Shown: in pieces, positions 56,553 to 64,000 of the stretch
How positions within the stretch are numbered: the stretch's first letter is position 1
Layout of the letters: each line of letters opens with the position of its first letter
Assembly (NCBI GenBank): GCA_022494885.1
Contig: JAGVSM010000434.1
Coordinates: 93,927 to 157,926 of the forward strand
Origin: Micrasema longulum
Taxonomy: Eukaryota; Arthropoda; Insecta; Trichoptera; Brachycentridae
Direction: 5' to 3'
DNA length: 64,000 nucleotides
Notes under the pieces: model-generated
Databases searched by the model: none
What the model saw: only the letters and a program-made list of their open reading frames with translations
Told to the model about the DNA's origin: nothing
Program-made: the position numbers and the translations under genes

Positions 56553-57949
56553 AAAAAAAACATATTTTTTTACTTTTAAAGCGCAATGTATTGTTTTTGC
56601 AATAACAAGTTTAAACGTATCTTTACGTAGTATAGTCATAATTAATTGCTACTATAATCATTTTGAAACATAGTTTAATCCTTAGTGCATTTGCTTACAT
56701 GTCACGTTCAGCATAATTAATTTCTGCAGCAATGCCATATCAAGTGCATTGATTTGTAGGTACGTACCAACCTAATCATGTCGATGCATGTAATCTAATT
56801 CAAACAACAGTAAAATATTCATTTACGACCAAAAATTTTTTTTCAAAATATATAAAATAGAAAATTGTAAATAAATATAAAATAAAGTATAGAGTATTTA
56901 TGTTAAAAATAGATATAAATTAAGTAGTGAATGTACATAAATTAATATTAGTCTATATTTAAAATAAGAGTGAATACTACTAAGTAGGTATAAAAAATAA
57001 TGTAAAGGTACATGTTTGAATAAGTATACATCAAAATATTGTGTAGTTAGTATTATATTAGACATTGATTAATCATAGAATTAAATAGAAAAATGTTTTT
57101 TCTGAAAACGAATTCTTGTTAACGTACAAAAATATTTTACGTAGTACGATCCAGTGTAAAAATATTTAAATTCATAGTTTCATGGAAAATTTAGAAAAAC
57201 ACGTTGAATACGATTTTAAATTTTCTCATTTTTTCTCATTGACGTTATCTAATTTTTGTTTTATGATAATTATTAGTAAAAATAAAGGATTTTATTTTTG
57301 AATATTTGTTGAACTTTATTTAAACTGTTTTTTTTTTTGTGTTACATCGCGTGCAAAGAAGATTTATCAGCATTTTTAAAAATCAGTTATAATGATTTCA
57401 CTTTCATTCTCAAAATGTCTACAAACTACCGATACAAATCAAATACTTACAAACTAAAAAAAAAAATATCCACAAAATTTAAATATATGGATGAACCATA
57501 GGACGCAAATATTATTTTTTTTTTTTTTGTAATGCTTCAAAAATGTAAACTTGTTTCGTTTTAAACATTTTTTTAAAACTGAAATCTGCACAACTATGGT
57601 TCGCAGATGTCTGCGAAACGGTACATTTCGATAGGAGAAGCTATGTTATAATTTTGTTACGATTAAGTACGTTTTTGTTTAATCAAGTCGATCAGTTTTG
57701 TATTCGTAGGGAAATTAAGTTCTCGGTAACATGATTTTACCCTCTAGATGTGCACTAAATCATCAAACAGCGAGCGCGCTTCCAAACGCGTATCTCAACA
57801 TGTCAATGAACTTTTGTTTACCCCGAAAAACTAATATACCCAAGCTTACAAATAACAGTTTGAAATCAATTATTTATATTTCCATTATTAAAATCATCTT
57901 GCGTTATTTCTCCAATTGTAACGTAACTGAATCATTCCTGTAACATACA
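56553..57949. other. 1.4 kb without recognised feature
   Basis: Very AT-rich to 57550. The 70-codon frame at 57731-57943 is not recognised. Confidence 0.4.
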
Positions 57950-58089
57950 AAGTAAGTTTATTAATCTTACGCTTCAGACGCCTGTCAATGAAATATTGCA
58001 GTGTACGAAAAACTTTAAGACAAATAATTCACGTTAACTCAAACATGGTAGTGAAATGCGCTAACTACTACAGTACGAGTCGGTCTAAT
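57950..58089 (-). repeat. SINE family A, old truncated copy
   Basis: TTAATCTTACGCTTCAGACG, AATGAAATATTGCAGTGTAC, ACGTTAACTCAAACATGGTA and a decayed head (GCGCTAACTACTACAGTACG). Confidence 0.65.
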
Positions 58090-58222
58090 AATCCTTTTTA
58101 GAATTTTTATCCAAGGGTAGTCATTGAGTCGAAAACACTGGTCTAGGATTCTGGATCTATTTCACACACATAACTGTATTTTTTATCCGCTGGGACATGA
58201 ATGTATGCATTGATTAACTGTT
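58090..58222 (-). repeat. Companion unit U, copy 4
   Basis: GTCATTGAGTCGAAAACACT, ATTCTGGATCTATTTCACAC and ATAACTGTATTTTTTATCCG, then ATGCATTGATTAACTG, as in copy 2. Confidence 0.7.
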
Positions 58223-58525
58223 TCAGAAAATGAGAGAATTACGTACGTTTGCTTAATCGACGTGCCTCCGGCCTCGCAACGTCCAATATGTATGTATTTT
58301 CTTTCGTTGAACTGGAACAAATCTTAATATTCACGGCTTACTTGCTTTGCTAAAAAATGATTAAGTCATAATTTATTTATTTATTTGAACAATTTATTTA
58401 CACATACATTTTACATACATATGCATAAGAGCGGACATATTACTTTAAGGCACTTCTTCCTACCTACCCAAACCGTTTAATTTGAGAAACTGGTATATGA
58501 AGATATTGGCAGTTTATTAATAATT
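58223..58525. other. Nothing recognised
   Basis: No supported feature. Confidence 0.4.
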
Positions 58526-59050
58526 TCATCATCATTCCTTTTCCGCACCTAATGGTGCATAGAGCGCTGAATTGGTACACCAATTGCATTGTATCACAGC
58601 AAACCTTGATCACTATTATTACATGAAGGTAAAATGAACAGTATTATGCTTCAGGTACCAGTCTAAGGACTATGAAATATTCTAGTGTGAAAACTCCCTC
58701 TTAAATAAATATTTTATATCAACCATGTAGCAAGACTAAAGTGGCAATGAACAGGACGTGTTGCGAGACAAGACCTCACAAGATGGACCCCTAAAATTTA
58801 AGGCGGAGACCTTGGGAGAATAAGAGAGGCGTCGGAAGACCTCGAAAAAGATAGTCCGACGACAAAGTCCCTGTGGGGGGTAAAAATTGACTGCAAACAA
58901 CACTGACTGAAAGAAATGGAAAGATATGGAAGAGACCTTTATTCAACAGTGGAGAAAAGAAAACTAAAGAAGAATCAACCATGTCAAGAATAGAACCCGA
59001 GACCTCTTGCATGGCAGGCCAATGCGCTGACCATTACACCACGAGGCCGA
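58526..59050 (-). repeat. SINE family A copy split by a LINE fragment
   Basis: The reversed body runs from TCATCATCATTCC at 58526 to TATCAACCATGT at 58728, resumes at 58974 and ends with the tRNA-like head (ACCATTACACCACGAGGCCG) at 59050. Removing the insert and one duplication restores normal family A order. Confidence 0.92.
58729..58973 (+). pseudogene. 5'-truncated LINE C-terminus inserted in a SINE
   Basis: The plus strand reads ARLKWQ, stop, TGRVARQDLTRWTPKI, stop, then a shifted frame, matching the K/R-W-x-G-H-V-x-R...R-W block of endonuclease/RT LINEs. A KEMERYGRDLYSTVEKR-like stretch (from 58912) fits the usual C-terminus. ATCAACCATGT flanks it at 58718-58728 and 58974-58984, an 11-bp target duplication. 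The two stops mean it is dead. Confidence 0.87.
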
Positions 59051-59102
59051 AATCATGCATTCAAATCCTCCTAATATAATTTAAATTAATCACAATGTGG
59101 TT

Positions 59103-59298
59103 AATATGAAATCTTTATTTAAAGGGGTGTTTTCATACTAGAATATTTCATAGTCCCTGGACTGGTACCTGAAGCGTAAGACTGATCATCTTACCTTTAT
59201 GTAACAAAAATGATCAAGACACGCTGCAATTGGTGTACCAATGCATTGCCCTATGCACAATTAGGTGCGGAAAGGGAATGATGATGATGATGATGATT
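59103..59298 (+). repeat. SINE family A body, 5'-truncated
   Basis: AATATGAAATCTTTATTTAA, CATAGTCCCTGGACTGGTAC, then the rest of the body and (ATG)n. It lacks the tRNA-like head. It faces the copy ending at 59050, giving an inverted pair. Confidence 0.92.
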
Positions 59299-59337
59299 AT
59301 TTTTACCATCCTTGAAATGTATCTCAGATTTCATTCA

Positions 59338-59841
59338 CTAAATTGTGTTCCCCGTATCTCTTTCACGAATTTGACTTTGGTAACAATCTTGCAAGTTTGC
59401 AAGTAAAACACTTCTTTTGGGGCAAACGAAGTGCTCTTTTCGACTCTGAGCGGCGAATTTACCTACTAAATTGGACGAACCTCCGTGGCGGTCCCTCGAA
59501 GCGCTCGTTATAATTGCATTATATCGCGATTGTGTAGAGAAGAGTCGCGGTGAAGAAGGAACAAGATCTCGGGTAGATACTAGGTGCGGCAGGCGGGTGG
59601 AGTAATTCCTCATTTCACGCTGGCAACACTCAAAACATGGCTGCGCGGATACATTTATAACATCCATTGTTGCAATAAATTCACATTCATTTTGATGATT
59701 ATATTCGGGGCTGAATAGGTCGGACCATAAATTTGAGAAAATTATTTTTTGTATTATAGTTTTTACAACCCATTTTTCTTTTTTTACGAGTTCATTATAT
59801 TTCACGACGGCTAGTAAATATTTTTTGCGTTGTGCTTTCAA
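59338..59841 (-). CDS. Unrecognised 167-codon open frame over a GC-richer island
   Basis: The second longest frame in the window. It reads MKAQRKKYLLAVVKYNELVK at its start and has a cysteine pair in PCFECCQRE. I recognise no domain, and it has no splice or start support. The DNA is GC-richer than its flanks and is not a repeat of this window, so a host origin is possible, but it may be noncoding conserved DNA. CAAAACATGGCTGCGCGG at 59631-59648 is near a Pho/YY1 core. Confidence 0.2.
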   Translation of the reverse strand: MKAQRKKYLLAVVKYNELVKKEKWVVKTIIQKIIFSNLWSDLFSPEYNHQNECEFIATMDVINVSAQPCFECCQREMRNYSTRLPHLVSTRDLVPSSPRLFSTQSRYNAIITSASRDRHGGSSNLVGKFAAQSRKEHFVCPKRSVLLANLQDCYQSQIRERDTGNTI

Positions 59842-59879
59842 AAAGTATGAGAATCTTTTCTATTACCTTACTTAAAATT

Positions 59880-60690
59880 TTTGCTTGTTTTTTTTGTTTA
59901 TAAAATCATACATTTTTAAATTTTTTTTGTACTCCCAGGAGTTCTCAGGAGGAGGAAACTCATTTTGGGACAGAATAATATTTACATAAAGGTATGGTTA
60001 TAATAATAATAATATGGTAACAAGTAATATTATGTACATAAAACTGAAATAAGATAGCAAACAAGTATTTAATACAAAGAAATTAAAACAATTCATGTTA
60101 AAAATTAATATCAAACATTTGCATATAGTAAGAAAGAAATATCCGAGGAAAAAGAAGAACTTAAAACTAAATTTCACCTTCTACGTAACTCCTCAAGTAG
60201 TAGTTTTTTAAAATTAATAAAGTCATTTTATGGCGTTCTGTAGAACTTCGGTAGCCTGTTGTACTCACTACAAGCAAGGTACAGCAGAGACCTTAGACCC
60301 TACTTTGTCGTGCGTGATCCAGGAACGTGAATATTTTGACTCTGTCGCGTATTATACTGGTGGACGTCACGATTGAAAGTTTGGCCAATATTAGTAAGAG
60401 AGTCTTTATTTACACCTTAAAGCACCGTTTTTGCAATATCATAATACGGTATGACCAAAAATGGGAAAATGTCAATAAGTTTGTAAATGTCTTTGACATT
60501 TTTAACATTAAGACAGCGCAATTCTTACGATAGTTTAACAGACAAGCTTCGTAACACTGTTTTTTTAAATTTTTATAAGTGTTAAAAGTTTCAGCAGCAC
60601 CGTTTAGAAAGCAATCTAGTGAGTTAAAGCAGTTGTGAGGTAAATAATAGCCGCGGTACTTAAAGCACCACGAAAACACCGACGAAAAAT
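59880..60690. other. Unassigned segment, possible old retroelement
   Basis: T-rich left edge, then CTCCCAGGAGTTCTCAGGAG and, at 60410-60679, a minus-strand frame with protein-like composition (GAAETFNTYKNLKKQCYEAC). I cannot match it to a family. An antisense LINE end is one reading. Confidence 0.3.
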
Positions 60691-60699
60691 TAAAAATGT

Positions 60700-61200
60700 A
60701 ACGGCGAGCTGAATATTACCCCGTTAATACCGAGAAGTTCGTCGGAAGCAGCGGAAGAGTTTTAATAAAGCATTGTAGTCGGCCAATCAAGTATATTAAT
60801 GGTGGGTTTGTTCAGCGCTTAACACTTCGGAGGTCGGTCGGGCTCCGACCTCGGGAGAGCGGCGGCAGTGGCCACGCTAATCCCCAGTAAACATTTCGGT
60901 AAGCCGGAAATCTGCTAGTTAATCAAAACCGCCCGCCTAAGTCAACAATGAGCATGTTCGTCGGAATACATATTTTTTCCTTTCTTCCCCGACGTAGGGA
61001 GTGATTGATATTCTACTTAATTTTCATTTGCGTGTTCCTACACGGCGCTCAGGGCGCTGGGCGCGGGCGTCGGCGGCGGCGGCGGACGGCGCGTGGCGGC
61101 GGTAGAGCGGAAGTACGAACGCGCCATTATGCTTTTTTGCTTCTCCCATGCGGTTTTAACCGGATTCGCCATTTATATTCAGATCACTAATGTAGAAACA
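60700..61200. promoter_or_regulatory. GC-rich island with CGG runs
   Basis: The most GC-rich part of the window: GGTCGGTCGGGCTCCGACCT, CGGGAGAGCGGCGGCAGTGG and GGCGTCGGCGGCGGCGGCGG near 61060-61085, next to GCGCCATTATG and GGATTCGCCATTTATATTC, both with GCCAT cores. A CpG-rich promoter, conserved enhancer or exon of a developmental gene would look like this. The plus frame (61005-61190) is arginine/glycine-rich because of the CGG run, and I do not call it. Confidence 0.35.
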
Positions 61201-61744
61201 GCTTTATATAAGTAAAGCTGAGTAACGTAAGTATTTCATGTTGAGGAGACCGTACATGTAAGTCATATTAAAATCGATGACATGTAGTTTCAAGAACAAA
61301 ATTTATTTTTAATTTCTTACTAAAATGTACTTATCTATGCATACTTTAGATCAGCATTCAAGTAATCTTTTACTAACAGATTTTAAGTATAATAAAAATA
61401 CTGTTTAATGTGCTCAACTTTATCATGCCAAATAAGTCAAAAAAAGACTGTTATGAATTTATTATCCACCTGAATTTTGTATCAAGATAAAAATAGGGCA
61501 GGTTCGTAGTCAAAAGGCATTGTAACAATTAAATGAGAACTGTTTTAAATGTTAATGACGTAAGGAACGCGGACTAATTGTTTGCGGTCATTCCATTGGC
61601 TTGTTTCGATCATATGATGTCGATATGACAAGTAGGTAGAACATACCGAGGTAAGATACAGATAGTACAGAAGTTAAGTATACTGTCTCGATATAATACA
61701 GATGGAGATAGTGTTCATAATCAAGGCACAGATGTCAAACAATT
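61201..61744. other. Nothing recognised
   Basis: AT-rich spacer. No supported feature. Confidence 0.4.
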
Positions 61745-62302
61745 TGTACCGGAGTTAAAAGAGCTGAAACCTATATCATGAGGGTAAGATTCATCCGGTT
61801 GAACCAATTCACTTACTAGGCTACGCCTGAAGACAGTTTTCCAATTTATATGCTTCTTTTTGTACCCGTTAGTTAAAAGCAATATTGTTTTTAATAAAAA
61901 AAATGCTTGTGGACAGACTGGAAGTTAACTCCTTAAGGGAGTTATTAAGATCTAAATTTGATGTATTGGAAAACTGTTTTCAAGCGTTTTCTAATAGGTT
62001 AAGGTTTAACCGGATAAATCTCACCCACACGATGAAGATTTCAGCTATTTTACTTTTCAAAAGTCAACAGATAAAAGAGTTGAGAAAATATGGATGCTTC
62101 GACAGACAGAATAATAAATGTTAAAAACTAGCCAATGACGGGTCATAAGCCCTGTTAATACCAAAACTTCCATATTCCCTCCTCATAAGTGTTTTTCCTC
62201 TGTGTTGCAAATAATTTAGATCTACATATATAACTCCCGATGGAGGAGATCTAGCCTGGCTACAAGCATTTGGACATACGCAAAACATTGTTGATGACGT
62301 AT
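61745..62302. mobile_element. Family D element, copy D6, old
   Basis: AAAAGAGCTGAAACCTATAT, TCATCCGGTTGAACCAATTC and AGGCTACGCCTGAAGACAGT form the left inner arm. A central outer unit follows (ATGCTTGTGGACAGACTGGA, AACTCCTTAAGGGAGTTATT), then the opposite arm and a terminal outer unit ending CGCAAAACATTGTTGATGA. Same order as D2 and D5, more diverged. Confidence 0.7.
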
Positions 62303-62599
62303 GCCGTTCGCATTTTTCAAATCATCATTTCAGTCATCGGGGTTAATGACGACACTCTAATGCCATTTAAAATATCGGAAAATAGTGGAAACAACACACG
62401 ACACTACAACACATAAAAAAAATATGGTAGTGCGTATGAACGGTAGTGAATATTTTAGAAATTTAATCAGTCTGGCGGAAGATAGGGTAAATTCTCTCAG
62501 ATACATCTTTATTATTAAAAAAAGTGTATTCGCATTCCGTCTGAAACGGAGAATAATTTTACAATAAAGGTTATTGGAATCCTGAACAAAACGCTTTTA

Positions 62600-63180
62600 T
62601 TTCCCCGTTGTAACTACCATTGTTGTAAATTCCGTGACAGCGTAGAATCGCTGTATTGTGTGCCCGCAGCTCGGTATAAATATATATTTTCAGTCTGCAT
62701 ACTAACCAAGTTCTCTATTCAATTACTGAATTATTAAATATGTTCAGTTTACCCTTCTCCTACTGAGACTTCCACAAGTCGACTCGGTATTCGGAATATA
62801 CATAATTGTGATGATTTAAACATATCGAACCTCCTCATTTCTGGAGCTTTTGTAAGTTGAGTCAAAGAAAAGGGGGTGGCTTCGCAGATATTTGACGGCG
62901 CGATCATTTAGAATTCATATCAACCCTTCGTTTATTAAAATTGCGGCGGGGATATTAATTGCTCTCTGTTTGATTTCTGCTTTCGGTGGAAATTTTATTT
63001 AAATTATTGTTTTGTTCCCCGTTAATTGCGGGAGCCAAATGTTGTTTCTTCGGTCGACCCTTTCTTCGAATTAACATAATACTCGTGATAAATTACCAAA
63101 AACTCTTCAATCGATTAAGCAAATCACTGAGATTTGCCTTTAAAGATAAATATATTCATTTCATTTTTCTGTTCTGATTA
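62600..63180. promoter_or_regulatory. Candidate conserved noncoding segment
   Basis: Balanced composition with no repeat match. Homeodomain-type cores occur (GATATTAATTGCTC, CCGTTAATTGCGGG). GGTATAAATATATATTTTCAGTC at 62673-62695 resembles TATA plus initiator, but the spacing of about 17 bp is too short for a standard promoter. Confidence 0.25.
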
Positions 63181-63271
63181 AATATATTTACATTTTTTAT
63201 CCAAAAACCTTGTCACGCGATCGAACGTAAGAATTACTATTTTAAACATAAACTTGTATTATAATCCATAT

Positions 63272-63420
63272 CCATGCTAATATTATAAATGCAAAAATGT
63301 GTTTGTTTGTGTTTTCTTCACGTCTCAACGGAGCAACCGATTAACATAATTGTTTGCATAGGGGTAGCCGGAGAGGTGATAGTAAAAAATAAGATATTTG
63401 TTTTTCATCATGAATTGTAT
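63272..63420 (+). repeat. Common insect-type interspersed repeat fragment
   Basis: CTAATATTATAAATGCAAAA, then TGTGTTTGTTTGTG, CACGTCTCAACGGAGCAACC and GATTAACATAATTG follow a pattern found scattered in many insect genomes (TAATATTATAAATGCGAAAGT...CCGATT). I do not assign it to a class. Confidence 0.65.
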
Positions 63421-63537
63421 AAAAACAATAAATACAATATACGAGAGTATTAAAAGCAAACTTAGTGCTTGGGAATTATATGGGTGTGCATTTGTCAATT
63501 ATTTTCACAATTTCTACATTCTTTGTACCCACAACAT

Positions 63538-63735
63538 TTATTCACTTCCCACCTTCAGAATCCTTTGATAACCCGCCACATTAAGACCTTGGGTAGTGAA
63601 TCGTGAGTTTATTTCGTTGAACATGTGCCGCACCATAGACTTTGTTTCCACCAACCATCGGGGGCCTGTCCTAGTGTTGGTGCCGCTTGCAATTGGCCAG
63701 TTGGACCACCGCAATTCCATCAAGAACGAACCAGG
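63538..63735 (-). other. Short open minus-strand stretch, unrecognised
   Basis: Reads SFLMELRWSNWPIASGTN and, further on, LVETKSMVRHMFNEINSR, protein-like and of normal codon balance, but cut by a stop just upstream. No family recognised. It may be an exon or transposon fragment continuing beyond this frame, or conserved DNA. Confidence 0.2.
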
Positions 63736-64000
63736 TTAGTGCCATCTATTCCTAATCCATTTCATTTGCTGGGGTTATGACCGATCGACACCGCATATCG
63801 AGGATATTACTTATTTATATTAAATTTAAAAAACAGTCCACTATATCGTAGAAGTCTTAGGGCTTTGCTCCCGCTATTTTTTACCCCGCATCCGCGTAGG
63901 AGTTCGTTTTCCCACCAATTAGAAATATCCATTGAAGCAGTTACTGAGAAATTTGCGAAAAATTTTGAAAAAAGAATTGTGAGATTTCTAACTATGCCTC
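63736..64000. other. End of window, nothing recognised
   Basis: No supported feature before the window ends. Confidence 0.4.

Noticed and set aside
61005..61190. Arginine/glycine-rich open frame
   Set aside because: Produced by the CGG run. No other support.
62673..62695. TATA box plus initiator
   Set aside because: Spacing of about 17 bp is too short for a standard promoter, where about 30 bp is expected.

Overview
The window looks like intergenic or deep intronic DNA from a repeat-rich, AT-rich arthropod nuclear genome, most likely an insect. I infer this from the repeats: a mariner transposon, many broken non-LTR retrotransposons (LINEs), several unrelated tRNA-derived SINE families, and small palindromic elements. 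I cannot name the order or species. I found no intact host gene. There are no bacterial operons, ribosome binding sites, rRNA genes or CRISPR arrays. Every longer reading frame I could identify belongs to a transposable element. The tRNA-like stretches are SINE heads rather than working tRNA genes.

Layout. 0-2.8 kb: a foldback repeat, a decayed SINE plus companion unit, a 350-bp palindromic MITE and SINE pieces. 4.1-5.9 kb: GC-richer sequence and a LINE tail. 7-9.8 kb: a LINE tail, a likely MITE, a 735-bp near-perfect hairpin element (family D) and a terminal-inverted-repeat element. 9.8-11.4 kb: an open frame with a tandem ~50-residue repeat, then a broken LINE reverse transcriptase. 13.9-15.4 kb: nested D copies with a SINE inside. 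15.4-19.7 kb: mostly featureless. 19.7-21 kb: chained foldbacks. 22-26.8 kb: SINEs, a second good D hairpin with another repeat inserted, and GC-rich islands. 27.5-28.1 kb: a GC-rich island that may be regulatory. 28.5-33 kb: SINEs, LINE ends and a mariner with two internal deletions. 33-41 kb: two copies of an unclassified repeat, LINE fragments and a candidate spliced exon. 41-49.3 kb: a tiny palindromic MITE, SINEs, a LINE end, D4 with a 12-bp target duplication and the second copy of the 350-bp MITE. 50-59.3 kb: LINE and SINE pieces, including a LINE inserted in a SINE with an 11-bp target duplication. 59.3-64 kb: GC-richer islands, an old D element and a common insect-type repeat.

SINE families are labelled A, B, C and E, each with a pol III-type head and its own body. 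Family D is a long inverted-arm element without a tRNA head. Three D copies are flanked by 9-12 bp direct repeats, as expected of retroposition. D is the best candidate here for an undescribed element: its transcript would fold into a hairpin of up to about 320 bp. A second notable structure is a ~120-bp unit lying next to SINE A in four places, which suggests a larger composite element. GC-richer islands with Pho/YY1-like cores are the best candidates for host regulatory DNA, but this is inference.
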